NCBI GenBank assembly: GCA_031276635.1
Contig: JAISMU010000104.1
Span: 1-46,639 of the forward strand
Length of the DNA stretch: 46,639 nucleotides
Reading direction: 5' to 3'
Origin: Deltaproteobacteria bacterium
GTDB taxonomy: Bacteria > Desulfobacterota > Desulfarculia > Adiutricales > Adiutricaceae
Each line of letters opens with the position of its first letter. Within the stretch, counting starts at the first letter, position 1. Of the stretch, positions 27,926 to 36,619 are shown piece after piece. Below the pieces are notes generated by a model that made no database searches, had not been told where the DNA came from, and saw nothing but the letters and a program-made list of their open reading frames with translations. The position numbers and the translations under genes were made by a program.

Positions 27926-30592
27926 ATGCTCAAAAAACCGCTTGTCCCTTTGATTTTCTGCTGTTTAACGCTTTGGGCGGCCCAGGCCTGGGGACAGACC
28001 GGACAGAAGATCGCTGTGGCTCCTTATCAGGTTGTGGGGGTTACAGGGACGCAGTTGGAACAGCTCAGCAACATCAGCCGCAGTCTTTTGGAGTTGACTG
28101 TTTCCGCTCTCCAATCCCAAGGTTTTCAGCCCTTGGCCATGGGCGCCCAGACCTTGAGTCAAGGGGAAAGCGCCGTGGTGGCCCAGGCCAAACAGTTGGG
28201 GGCGGAGTTTCTATTTTGGCCTAGCCTGACGAGGTCAGGGACCTCCTTTACCTTGTCTGGCCAATTGCAGCCTCTGGCTCAGGGCCTCCAAGGCAGCTCC
28301 CGCATGAGCGTGTCCTCGGCGGCCGCGGAGAATCTGCCGCAGACGGCCGAGCGGTTGGTGTTGATGGTAACAGACCATCTCTTTGGCGGCGGGGCCAAGG
28401 TGGTCTCGGTCACCATCTCTGGCAGCGGCCTGGTGGAAAACGACGCTATTTTAAACTCTCTGCGCATCCGCAAGGGCGGAACCTATAACGAGGCCAAGGC
28501 GGCCTCAGATATCCGCCGGCTGCACTCCATGGGTTATTTTGAAAATGTCAGCGTTGAGGTCGATGACGTCCCGGGCGGCAAGGCGGTCCATTTCCGGGTC
28601 ACGGAGCGGCCTCAGATTGGGGCCATTGTCTATCAGGGCAACGCCAAGTTTGACGCGGAGGATCTTTCGGAGATCGTGGGCCTTAAAGTTCTGGACCTGG
28701 CCACCGATGAGCGTCTGGCCACGGCGGTTTCTAATATTACCAAGTTCTACTCGGACAAGGGCTATCCCATGGCCCAGGTCACATACGAGTTGCAGCCCGG
28801 CGATGAGGGCAAGGCCAAGCTGGTCTTCAACATTGTTGAGGGCGGCAAACTTTTCATCAAGGAAATTCGCTTTGAGGGCAATGACTTTTTCTCTAACTGG
28901 ACCCTCAAACGCCAGATTGAGAGTAAAACCCGCTTTTTTCTGACCTCGTGGCTGACCGGGTCGGGTAAGCTCGACCGGGAAAAGCTGGCCAACGACGCCC
29001 AGGTTTTGACGCAGTATTATCACAATAACGGCTTTCTTCTGGCCCGGGTCGGGGAGCCGAGCGTGGAGAGCCAGGAAGGGACGGACGGGTTTGTGGTCAC
29101 CTTTCCCATCAACGAGGGTCAGCGTTTTCAGGTCGGCGAGATTACCCTGACCGGAGACCTTCTGGAGAATGATGATCCCAAGGAGATTTTAAAGCTCGTT
29201 AAGGTCCGCGACGAGAAGTGGTTCAATCGGGAAATGCTCCAGGAGGACGTCAATCGAGTCAAGAACTACTACGCCGACAAGGGTTACGCCCGCAACGAGG
29301 TTGAGGCTGTTTTCGGGGAGCCGGACGAAAAAAACGTCCTGCCGGTGGCCTTGCAGGTTATGCCGAGGAATCTGGTTTACTATGACCGCATCACCATAGT
29401 CGGCAACGACAAGACCCGCGACAAGGTCATCCGGCGCCACCTGGAGTTTTCCGAGGGGGATCTGACCTCTAACACCAAACTTAAAGACAGCCAGGCCAAT
29501 CTCATGCGCAGCTCCTTTTTCGAGGACATCAACCTGGTCCCCAGCCCCTCGGACAAGGAAGACATGATGAACCTGCGGGTCGAGGTCAAGGAAAGGCCCA
29601 CCGGCTCCTTCCAGATAGGGGCGGGTTATAGTAACTACAATTCCATCTTTGGCACGGTGCGTCTCACCCAGGACAACCTTTTCGGCTATGGTCGCCGGAT
29701 CGGCATTGAGGCCAACATCGGCAGCGAAAGCAACTACTTTAACTTTTCCTTCACCGATCCCTGGGTGGGGGACATCCCCTTGATGATGGGCCTGGATCTT
29801 TTTAAGTACTACAACAACTACGACTACTATCGCAAAGACTCCCGAGGCGTGGCTGTCCGGGCCGGTTACCCGGTCTTTGAGCGTTTTTACCTTACCGGCA
29901 CCTACTCCTGGGAGCAGGTGGAAATCAGCGACGTCGGCCAGGGCTCCTCAGCTTACCTGACATCCATGATGGGCCACTCGGTCAACAGCACCTTCACCTT
30001 GGCCCTCCGGCGGGACACGCGCAACCACTTCTTCCAGCCCACCGCCGGCTCCACAGCCCGAGTCGGCTATACCATCGGCCTGGGGCTCCTGGGCGGAGAC
30101 ACCGGCTTTAACCGTTATGAGGCCGAGTACGCCCACTGGGTCCCGGTGCCCCTGATCAATGGCATGGCCCTGATGGGCCATATTGAGGCCGGCTACGCCA
30201 AGGAGTCCAAGAAAGACGGCCTGCCTGTCTATGAGAAGTACATGCTCGGCGGCATTAACTCCATCCGCGGTTACGACTGGTACGACATCTCCCCCAAGGA
30301 CCCGGAAACTGGCGAGAATATCGGGGGTGAGAAGATGATGGTCATGAATTTTGAGTTGACCCTACCGCTGATCAAGGACTCGGGCCTTTTCGGGGTCGTC
30401 TTCTATGACATGGGCAATGTCTGGACCAAGGATCAGAACTACAGTTTTTCCAACCTTAAACGCAGCTACGGCGGCGGCTTAAGATACCTCTCGCCCATGG
30501 GGCCGCTCCGTATTGAGTATGGCAAGGCTCTGGACCCTGACCCCGGCGATCCGGCTGGTCGTTGGGAGTTTACGATGGGAGCCATGTTTTAA
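27926..30592 (+). CDS. bamA: Outer-membrane protein assembly factor BamA (Omp85)
   Basis: It inserts beta-barrel proteins into the outer membrane. The 888 residues comprise a signal peptide (about 1-23, ending AQAWGQ) and an extra N-terminal domain (about 24-156). Five POTRA domains follow, with strands opening VVSVTISGSGL (159), IGAIVYQGNAKF, IKEIRFEGNDFF, VGEITLTGDLLE and YDRITIVGNDKT. A barrel of about 330 residues carries the Omp85 loop-6 motif SIRGYDWY and the terminal Phe of the beta-signal (GAMF). The N-terminal domain has alternating beta/alpha segments such as KIAVAPYQVV and LGAEFLFWPSL, loosely resembling TolB/CsgG-type domains. GGAGAAA precedes the ATG. A terminator separates it from tolB. 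Confidence 0.95.
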   Translation: MLKKPLVPLIFCCLTLWAAQAWGQTGQKIAVAPYQVVGVTGTQLEQLSNISRSLLELTVSALQSQGFQPLAMGAQTLSQGESAVVAQAKQLGAEFLFWPSLTRSGTSFTLSGQLQPLAQGLQGSSRMSVSSAAAENLPQTAERLVLMVTDHLFGGGAKVVSVTISGSGLVENDAILNSLRIRKGGTYNEAKAASDIRRLHSMGYFENVSVEVDDVPGGKAVHFRVTERPQIGAIVYQGNAKFDAEDLSEIVGLKVLDLATDERLATAVSNITKFYSDKGYPMAQVTYELQPGDEGKAKLVFNIVEGGKLFIKEIRFEGNDFFSNWTLKRQIESKTRFFLTSWLTGSGKLDREKLANDAQVLTQYYHNNGFLLARVGEPSVESQEGTDGFVVTFPINEGQRFQVGEITLTGDLLENDDPKEILKLVKVRDEKWFNREMLQEDVNRVKNYYADKGYARNEVEAVFGEPDEKNVLPVALQVMPRNLVYYDRITIVGNDKTRDKVIRRHLEFSEGDLTSNTKLKDSQANLMRSSFFEDINLVPSPSDKEDMMNLRVEVKERPTGSFQIGAGYSNYNSIFGTVRLTQDNLFGYGRRIGIEANIGSESNYFNFSFTDPWVGDIPLMMGLDLFKYYNNYDYYRKDSRGVAVRAGYPVFERFYLTGTYSWEQVEISDVGQGSSAYLTSMMGHSVNSTFTLALRRDTRNHFFQPTAGSTARVGYTIGLGLLGGDTGFNRYEAEYAHWVPVPLINGMALMGHIEAGYAKESKKDGLPVYEKYMLGGINSIRGYDWYDISPKDPETGENIGGEKMMVMNFELTLPLIKDSGLFGVVFYDMGNVWTKDQNYSFSNLKRSYGGGLRYLSPMGPLRIEYGKALDPDPGDPAGRWEFTMGAMF

Positions 30593-30615
30593 AGCTTAAA
30601 TTTGGGTTCGCTTTC

Positions 30616-30652
30616 AGGCCCTGGTCCCCGCGGGCCAGGGCCTGTTTTTTTT
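30616..30652 (+). terminator. Intrinsic terminator between bamA and tolB
   Basis: Perfect stem AGGCCCTGG (30616-30624) / CCAGGGCCT (30635-30643), followed by G and eight T. The tolB ribosome binding site GAGGTG begins directly after the T-run, so tolB needs either readthrough or a promoter overlapping the 3' end of bamA. Confidence 0.85.
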
Positions 30653-30666
30653 GAGGTGTTTTTTCC

Positions 30667-32010
30667 ATGAGACCAAAATACGCTTTCCAGGGCTGGTTTG
30701 GCTTACTCACGCTCATATTGGCCTTGACCCTGGCTCCCCGGCCCGGGGAGATTCTGGCCCAGAGTGGTCAGGGGCTGGAGTACCAGAACCCCAGCGTCAT
30801 TATTCCAGTGGATCTGTCAGGAACCATGAATCTTTTCAATATCGTGGTAACTGACTTTCTGGCTCCCAAGGGGCCGGAGCGGGCTGGGGGCGAGGCGCCC
30901 AACCTGAATCGGCGTCTCACCGCCAATCTGGATCTAACCGGTCTATTCCGTCTGGTGGATCCCCGGGCCTCCCTGGAGAGCGATCCTCAGGCGGGTCTGA
31001 CCAATGGCCCAGACCTGGATTACGCGCCCTGGGTCAAGTTGGGGGCCAACTTTATCATCAAGGGAACCGCCGAGACCAGCGGCTCGCGCTTGACTTTGGA
31101 GTTGCGGCTTTTTAACGTGTCCAGCGGTCGGCAGATGCTGGCCAAGCGGCTCTCGGGGTCCATCAAAGACGGGCGGGCCATGATTAACCGCTTCACCAAT
31201 GAGGTTCTTCTGGCCATCACTGGGGTGCCCGGGGTCTTTGGGACCAAGATCATTTACGTCTCCGGCTCGCGGGCCGACCGGTCTGTCATGATGACCGAGC
31301 TGGGCTCGGACGAGGCCACCACCGTGGCCGGCTCTCGCGGTGGCCCCTCCACCATGCCAGCCTTGGGCCCGGGCGACAAGACGGCTTGGGTCCATCGGAA
31401 CGGCAAGAAATGGGAACTCCTGGTCAATGGCCGGGTCGTGTACCACGGGGAGCCGGTCATCGCTCCGGCCTTCACCCCGGGCGGGGCGGTGGCGGCCGGT
31501 CTCTCAGGCCGGACCAGCACCAACATCGCCATGTTTGAGGGCAAGACGCCCCGAGTGATCACCAGTGGGGGAGGTATTGAGATTTCGCCGACCTTCTCCC
31601 CGGATGGCCGGATGGCTTATGTCTCGGACCAGGCCGGGACCCCCAGTATTTACGTGGCCGCCGCCCCAGGGAGCCCTGGAGCCCGGCTCTCGCCTGGCGG
31701 GAAGAGCACGGATCCGGCCTGGTCCCCCAAGGGCGACAAAATCGCCTTTGTCATTGGCGAGCGGGACATCGCGGTCATCAATCCCGATGGCTCTGGTTAT
31801 CACCAGCTGACTGGGGGTCAGGGTCGTAACCTGCATCCCAGTTTTTCCCCAGATGGCCGCTTGATTGTCTTCTCCAGCTCCCGGGGTGGCCAGGAGCGGC
31901 TGTACGTTATGACCGCCAATGGCGATAACCAGCGGGCTCTGAGCCCGACTCTGCCGGGCAACCAGTCCTTGCCCGCCTGGAGTCCGGTTCTGCCGGATTT
32001 GAGCAAATGA
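30667..32010 (+). CDS. tolB: Tol-Pal system protein TolB
   Basis: Periplasmic component of the Tol-Pal system for outer-membrane constriction and integrity. The 447 residues have a signal peptide (about 1-34, hydrophobic core LLTLILALTLA), then the TolB N-terminal domain (about 40-170, with IPVDLSG, PNLNRRLTANLDLTGLFRLV and ANFIIKGTAE). A beta-propeller with PD40 repeats follows, for example EISPTFSPDGRMAYVSDQAG and LHPSFSPDGRLIVFSSSRGG. The ATG at 30667 follows GAGGTG by about 9 nt. The usual partner genes (tolQ, tolR, tolA, pal) are not in the window. Confidence 0.93.
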   Translation: MRPKYAFQGWFGLLTLILALTLAPRPGEILAQSGQGLEYQNPSVIIPVDLSGTMNLFNIVVTDFLAPKGPERAGGEAPNLNRRLTANLDLTGLFRLVDPRASLESDPQAGLTNGPDLDYAPWVKLGANFIIKGTAETSGSRLTLELRLFNVSSGRQMLAKRLSGSIKDGRAMINRFTNEVLLAITGVPGVFGTKIIYVSGSRADRSVMMTELGSDEATTVAGSRGGPSTMPALGPGDKTAWVHRNGKKWELLVNGRVVYHGEPVIAPAFTPGGAVAAGLSGRTSTNIAMFEGKTPRVITSGGGIEISPTFSPDGRMAYVSDQAGTPSIYVAAAPGSPGARLSPGGKSTDPAWSPKGDKIAFVIGERDIAVINPDGSGYHQLTGGQGRNLHPSFSPDGRLIVFSSSRGGQERLYVMTANGDNQRALSPTLPGNQSLPAWSPVLPDLSK

Positions 32011-32040
32011 GCTGACCAGAAATTTTGGTTGGCTTTCTTC

Positions 32041-32068
32041 AGCCGCCTCCCAGAGAGGCGGCTTTTTT
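32041..32068 (+). terminator. Intrinsic terminator of tolB
   Basis: Perfect 9-bp stem AGCCGCCTC (32041-32049) / GAGGCGGCT (32055-32063) with loop CCAGA and six T, starting 30 nt past the tolB stop codon. Confidence 0.9.
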
Positions 32069-32349
32069 GTCAGCGGCGTTTGTTGCCAACTTGGTGGTTA
32101 TTTTAGAGGGACGGCCTGAAACTCCTGGTAAAGAGGCTGACTGTTTTTCAGTCGCCAGATTGTTGAGCCGCTTGGCCGGTGAGCGTAGAAGGGCGGGGCC
32201 AAGGGCCAACCTGACCCTATCTGGGACCTTGACCTGGGCGGGCTTGGTTGACCTCTGGCCTGGTTGGGCCTGAGCCCCTGAGGGTCAAGAGATTATTTTG
32301 GTTAATAAAGCGGATTCCCGCGAAAAGAAAATAAGCTAAGGAAAAAAGT

Positions 32350-32379
32350 TTAACTTCGGATAAATATCCTGATTACAAT
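32350..32379 (+). promoter_or_regulatory. Orphan sigma-70-type promoter
   Basis: TTAACT (32350-32355), an 18-nt spacer and TACAAT (32374-32379, one mismatch from consensus). It would start transcription near 32386, with no open reading frame downstream but a terminator about 105 nt further on. Confidence 0.45.
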
Positions 32380-32385
32380 CTTAAT

Positions 32386-32497
32386 GACCGAGGAAAAAGT
32401 TGTCGTTTTCCCCTCCGGCTGGGCTTAATCCCTCCTTTCAGATTTCAAGTTGAAATCAGGCCGCCATAGGAAGGCTATTCCCTTTGGCGGCGTTTTA
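32386..32497 (+). ncRNA. Candidate small regulatory RNA
   Basis: A roughly 110-nt transcript is predicted from the promoter at 32350-32379. It contains a 17-nt perfect palindromic stem GATTTCAA-G-TTGAAATC near 32441 and ends in a terminator hairpin, with outer arms GCCGCCA (32460-32466) / TGGCGGC (32485-32491), an inner AGGAA/TTCC(T) pairing, and then GTTTTAT. It is not similar to an RNA family I recognise. The case rests on the promoter-structure-terminator arrangement without an ORF. Confidence 0.45.
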
Positions 32498-32702
32498 TCG
32501 CTTCCCAGTTAAAAATCTGACCAGGAGCCCGGTTAGCGCGCTGGACAAAATTTCTAACAGTTAATTTTGGCTATTATTTTACTCTAAATTGATAATTTTG
32601 TATAAAATAATATCAAATAGAATTTTTAATTTAAATATCAGCCAACTCTCAGACCTACTCCTGGGTGGGTATGAGAGTTACTGGTGACATAATAACCTGC
32701 CG

Positions 32703-32958
32703 CTACCCTCCATCGACAGAATATGAAGAAATACCGGAGCCTGCTGGGTGAGCCTTTTTATCGTCCTGGTAAATTTTTTCCAGCTCAGCCAGAATCATGA
32801 AAATTTCTTTGGTCCGGGACCTGGCCTCTGTCTCCCAGCTGAGAGAAGTTAGGCGGTCGGCCGGCCCTCCAGAGAGAGCCAGGCCTGAAGGTCCGGTATT
32901 TTTCAAGCTTGAGTCGGATTTTGTTCGGCAATTAATCAGGAACCAACATTTTATGGTT
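32703..32958 (-). pseudogene. Possible regulator fragment
   Basis: An open minus-strand frame of about 85 codons lacks an ATG with a ribosome binding site (a TTG at 32906 is the only listed start). It ends with a helical, charged segment TKEIFMILAELEKIYQDDKK, similar in style to the C-terminal coiled region of small XRE regulators such as the neighbour at 33169. It may be a leftover of a duplicated regulator; the evidence is weak. Confidence 0.2.
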
Positions 32959-33168
32959 CAATTGGGTTTGAAACTTTTCGGGGTAAGTCAAAAAATACGG
33001 AAAAATACGTTAAATAGTTTAATAATTTGTTATATTTGGCCAGACCATTGAGGCGGATTTTTTTATTGGCGGGGATTTTTGGTTCCGAAAAATAAGGCGA
33101 CTGACCGGGCAGAGAGAAAAGAGCGTTAGTTCTGGAAAATCTATTCGCCGGGCCGAAGGGGTCCAACT

Positions 33169-33603
33169 TCAGGGGTCATTGGGCGGGGGAGATGGAAGGC
33201 AATTGTCGATCTGGCCGTAATTGCGCCGGAATTTCTGAAGTTCTTGACGGGCCCGCTCCAGTTCCTGTCTTAAGGCCCGATTCTCCAAGAGAACCTCCAA
33301 AAGGGTGTCCTTGTCGTTCGACCGGTGATCAACCTCGCTGGAGCTAAGGGGAGTCAACTGACTTTCTTCGGGTGGTTGGGGAACCAACTCCAAAAAAATC
33401 TTGAAATCCTCGTAACCTAAGGCTTTGACCAGAGCCTGTTGGGTTTCTAAGCTCCCAAATGTCCGGCCATTCAAGATGTCATTGATCATGCTTTTGCTGA
33501 CCCCGGATTTTTTGGCAACCTTAGTTTGGCCCCCAAAGCCAAGTTTTTGGATTTCCGATTTGAACGCCAGCGCGAAAGCCCGATCTTTATATCGATTTTT
33601 CAT
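33169..33603 (-). CDS. XRE-family helix-turn-helix regulator with coiled-coil tail
   Basis: A probable DNA-binding repressor of 144 residues. Residues about 10-70 form a Cro/CI-type HTH (QTKVAKKSGVSKSMINDILN with GRTFGSLETQQALVKALGYE). Residues about 100-130 form a coiled coil (LLEVLLENRALRQELERARQ). No peptidase domain is present, so it is not LexA/CI-like in self-cleavage. The start is ATG at 33603. A near-palindromic site 45 nt upstream (33648-33668) could be its own operator. Its spacing and strand suggest association with the WYL regulator and AAA+ block to its right. Target genes are unknown. Confidence 0.75.
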   Translation of the reverse strand: MKNRYKDRAFALAFKSEIQKLGFGGQTKVAKKSGVSKSMINDILNGRTFGSLETQQALVKALGYEDFKIFLELVPQPPEESQLTPLSSSEVDHRSNDKDTLLEVLLENRALRQELERARQELQKFRRNYGQIDNCLPSPPPNDP

Positions 33604-33647
33604 GAATATTTTTTTAGCTCGAAAAAACTAATAGATCAAGAACTTTA

Positions 33648-33668
33648 TTTTCGTAATATACGATAAAA
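33648..33668. promoter_or_regulatory. Putative operator for the XRE regulator
   Basis: The sequence TTTTCGTAATATACGATAAAA is nearly dyad-symmetric around ATA, with core arms CGTA / TACG. It sits 45-65 nt upstream of the regulator's start codon, where autoregulation by XRE proteins is common. Confidence 0.3.
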
Positions 33669-34093
33669 ATCAGAATTTATTTATAATAATACGGCTTTTT
33701 CAGACAAAATATGATATTATCTGGAAATTCAGAAAATTAAGACCAGAAGCTATTCCAAAGATTAATAGAAATATGGGAACTGCGCTTTTTGAAACAGTCT
33801 AATGATACTTATTTTTTCAATAAATTCAATAGGCTAGCCCAAAAAAGTGGTATTTTTTTTTGGCTTAAATCAGTAGAGGCTTTTGAAAAAAAACCCGGGG
33901 GATGGCATTTGAGGGGCTAATCCGCAAGTGGGCTTTTTTTAACGGTTTTTTGTCAACAGTCTGGGGCGAGTTTAAAAATGAGGCTCTCAGATCTGGCTTC
34001 TGGCGTCTGGGCGGGGCATTTAAGAACCGGTGTCAGACTTCCGGTCACCTATTTGGCGCCGACCTTTAGTTATAAATATTAAAAAAACGTATC

Positions 34094-34130
34094 AAAAATT
34101 ATTATAATATTGATAATTATAATAATTTTT
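34094..34130. repeat. 15-bp perfect AT inverted repeat
   Basis: AAAAATTATTATAAT (34094-34108) and ATTATAATAATTTTT (34116-34130) are exact reverse complements with a 7-nt loop. It lies about 240 nt past the stop codon of the WYL gene on that gene's downstream side. Confidence 0.75.
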
Positions 34131-34366
34131 TATATTTTCATTAAACATTAAAATATATATAGTTTACATAATAATTAGATAAAAAAATAAAAAAATTTAC
34201 TCTTAGGCGGGCGGCTGGTAATAGGGCCAAAGCGGGGGGAAATAACGAAAATAATTAGAAAAACATTATTGTTAATAATTTATTAAAGTAAAAATATAAT
34301 ATTTGAATAAAAAGTAATTATAATGTAATAAAATAACGTTCCGTAAAATATAAATTTTGCTGAACG

Positions 34367-35521
34367 TCAAGACTTTTTGAGTCTTCTTTGGCGGGGTTTT
34401 ACCCGGCTCGTTTTAGGCTCCAGTGGTTTGCTCCTGACCGAGAGACCGCACAAATCCCCGATGGCTCTCAGTTCCGCCTCGTAGGCCTCTTTGAGGTGGT
34501 TCGGATGGATGATGGCCACGTCAGAGCCGAAACTTAAAAGCCAGGACAGAGTTTCCCGAAGGTCGCCACAAGGCATTTTTAATTTATACCAGCCTTGAAA
34601 TTTGGTGTTGCGCGACGATCTGATTAGGGTCGGTTTGTTGTTCTCAGGCGAAGGTTTCTCATTTTTGATTTTGGGCCAGGTCCTTTCTTCCAGATAGCCC
34701 CGAAGATGAGGCGCGAAGTTCGCCTCAAGGATAAACTCATCAGTCACTATCATGCCAAAACAATCCCGGCCTTGATGGGGCGAACTCAGATTTTGTTGGG
34801 GAAAATCATCATTTAAGACCGTAACAGTCTTGACCCGGTGGAGAGCCAGGGTGCGTTCCTCGACAGGCTGAAGTTTGTTCCTTTGGATTTTCCTGAGCCT
34901 CCAGCCGTCAATGTAAATCCGGCCCTGGAAATGAGTGAAATGTAAGGGCGCGAAGAATTTGGTCTCGCTTTTTAGGTCATCCCCGCGGGAATAGTCTACT
35001 TCGCAGACCTTCTTATCTTTAATGGCCTTGGAAAAGGATTCGAACCTCTCCTTAAACTCGCTATAGTCGACCTGCCCTTTAAAAATGGTCTCAATCCTGG
35101 GTGAATTAGAGTAGTCTCCACCATTAATCGCGGCTAAAAGCCACTCAAGAATGATTTGGGTGTCTGAGCCCAGGTTCAATTTGGCCAGGGAGGCGATTAA
35201 ATGTTCCTTGGCAGGCTCGTTTTTGGCAAGGATATTGTCCAGGTTGCGCAAGGCCTGGTCCCTGGGTAGATCTTTTTGGAAAACAAGGCGATAGTTTTTG
35301 GCGTTGCCGAAATCGTCATGTTCAACCTTAAGTGGAGCGATGAGCCCTGGTAGCCCATTCTGAATGGTTTGGAAGCAGTCGATAATAGTTTTTTTGTCCC
35401 CAAATTCTCCATCATCTTTGAGGCTAAGATAGTTAACCCCCTGACTGGGAGGGTTGTTAAAGAGCCGGCTCAGGATCCTGAGAATCCTTTCCGCTTTTGT
35501 TCCTTCCGCCGCTTCAGCCAT
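34367..35521 (-). CDS. WYL-domain transcriptional regulator
   Basis: A probable ligand-sensing DNA-binding regulator of 384 residues. The N-terminus (about 1-80) looks like a winged HTH (AERILRILSRLFNN and a second helix pair). The WYL domain (about 165-250) carries FAPLHFTHFQGRIYIDGWRL, where YIDGWRL replaces the canonical WYL strand, and TLALHRVKTV in place of FRLDRI. A C-terminal WCX-like extension includes WLLSFGSDVAIIHPNHLKEA. Proteins of this family often control phage-defence and DNA-damage genes. The ATG at 35521 is preceded by AGAGGA and by a good promoter. It is divergent from AAA+ ATPase B across 1.1 kb of AT-rich DNA. Confidence 0.8.
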   Translation of the reverse strand: MAEAAEGTKAERILRILSRLFNNPPSQGVNYLSLKDDGEFGDKKTIIDCFQTIQNGLPGLIAPLKVEHDDFGNAKNYRLVFQKDLPRDQALRNLDNILAKNEPAKEHLIASLAKLNLGSDTQIILEWLLAAINGGDYSNSPRIETIFKGQVDYSEFKERFESFSKAIKDKKVCEVDYSRGDDLKSETKFFAPLHFTHFQGRIYIDGWRLRKIQRNKLQPVEERTLALHRVKTVTVLNDDFPQQNLSSPHQGRDCFGMIVTDEFILEANFAPHLRGYLEERTWPKIKNEKPSPENNKPTLIRSSRNTKFQGWYKLKMPCGDLRETLSWLLSFGSDVAIIHPNHLKEAYEAELRAIGDLCGLSVRSKPLEPKTSRVKPRQRRLKKS

Positions 35522-36619
35522 AATTATTTTCCTCTAAGGCCCAGACATCTTAACCAGAATTTTTTCCTCAAAGCCAGGAAGCTGAATTAAATATTGAGCC
35601 ATATGATCTGGTCAAGGCTCGAAACTCGCGCGCAGGCGAGAAAAAGTAGAGTTAATCAGATGTTTCCAAAAAATGGAAAATAAAAAAGAATTTAATATCA
35701 CTATAACCCATTGTCCAAGTGTCTTCAACCCCAGAGGACGCTTTATGGCGGGTTTGACTGAAAAATTTCTGGCAATTCTTTTAGGCGGGAGTTTTTGAAA
35801 AAAAAGGAACTTAATTTCAAAATTGAGCCCGAGGTTGGATCTTTATCCAAGAAGATGGTCGCTAGGCTGACCTCTTTTTTTTTGGTTAAGGGATAATTTA
35901 ATATGTATAACATGACTATAAGATACTTAACAATTTTATTAAAATAAATATTCTTATAATATCTATCATGTTATGATTTAATATTTAATTCATAATATAT
36001 ATAATAATATACTTATAAAATAAAATACCATTTAAAATATTTATTTGTTACTAAAGGAATCCATGGCCGAATTATTTTTTATTTAATGTTATATAAATTA
36101 TATAAAATAAAATTTTATTATTGATAATAATATATTATATTAAAATTAATAAGTTAATGAAAATAAATAATAACCATTTAGCAATAATAATTATTATAAA
36201 TCAATTGGAAAGCTAAGATTAAAGAAAAGCGGTTTTTTTGATTGAGTGAATTGACCTCCAGCGGGCTAGTTAAAAAAAGACCATTTACCTCAGAAAGCCT
36301 TGAAACTTATGACTAAAATCAAAATTTTAGATCCTAAAAAAAAAGTCTATTTTTGTAAACTCCTTATCTGGTAAGGCTTTTTAAGAATTAATAATCGCTG
36401 ATAAAAAAATTCAGATCAATGTTGAGCCAGTCAAGAAAATAGGAAAATATCTAATTATTTCATGATGTTACTATAAAAGTAAAAAATTTTTTAGCCTTGA
36501 CCATTTGGCCTGGTTTCCTCCCAAGCGCGCGATAAAATTTAGTCGTTTTGAAGGAACGAAGTCGTTAAGGGCCTTAATTATCAACGTGAGACGTCAGACC
36601 AAAATGATGTCGAACTATA
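35522..36619. other. AT-rich divergent spacer
   Basis: It separates the WYL gene (minus) from AAA+ ATPase B (plus). The WYL promoter lies at its left end. The part from about 35890 to 36200 is almost pure A/T with many short palindromes. No gene was found. Such a long divergent spacer could contain regulator-binding sites. Confidence 0.5.
35586..35615 (-). promoter_or_regulatory. Sigma-70-type promoter of the WYL gene
   Basis: On the minus strand TTGACC (35610-35615), an 18-nt spacer and TTTAAT (35586-35591), each one mismatch from consensus. The start point would be near 35578, giving a leader of about 57 nt. Confidence 0.6.

Larger units (their letters stand above)
32011..33168. other. Spacer with candidate small RNA and remnants
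   Basis: After the tolB terminator the stretch holds a candidate small RNA unit (32350-32497), a hairpin with 8-bp perfect arms AACTCTCA / TGAGAGTT (32644-32679), an AT-rich patch (about 32560-32640) and a possible coding remnant on the minus strand (32703-32958). No intact gene is supported. Confidence 0.45.
33604..34366. other. AT-rich spacer
   Basis: No gene. It contains the putative operator at 33648-33668, several T/A runs, and a long AT inverted repeat at 34094-34130. The part from about 34060 to 34360 is among the most AT-rich in the window. Confidence 0.5.
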
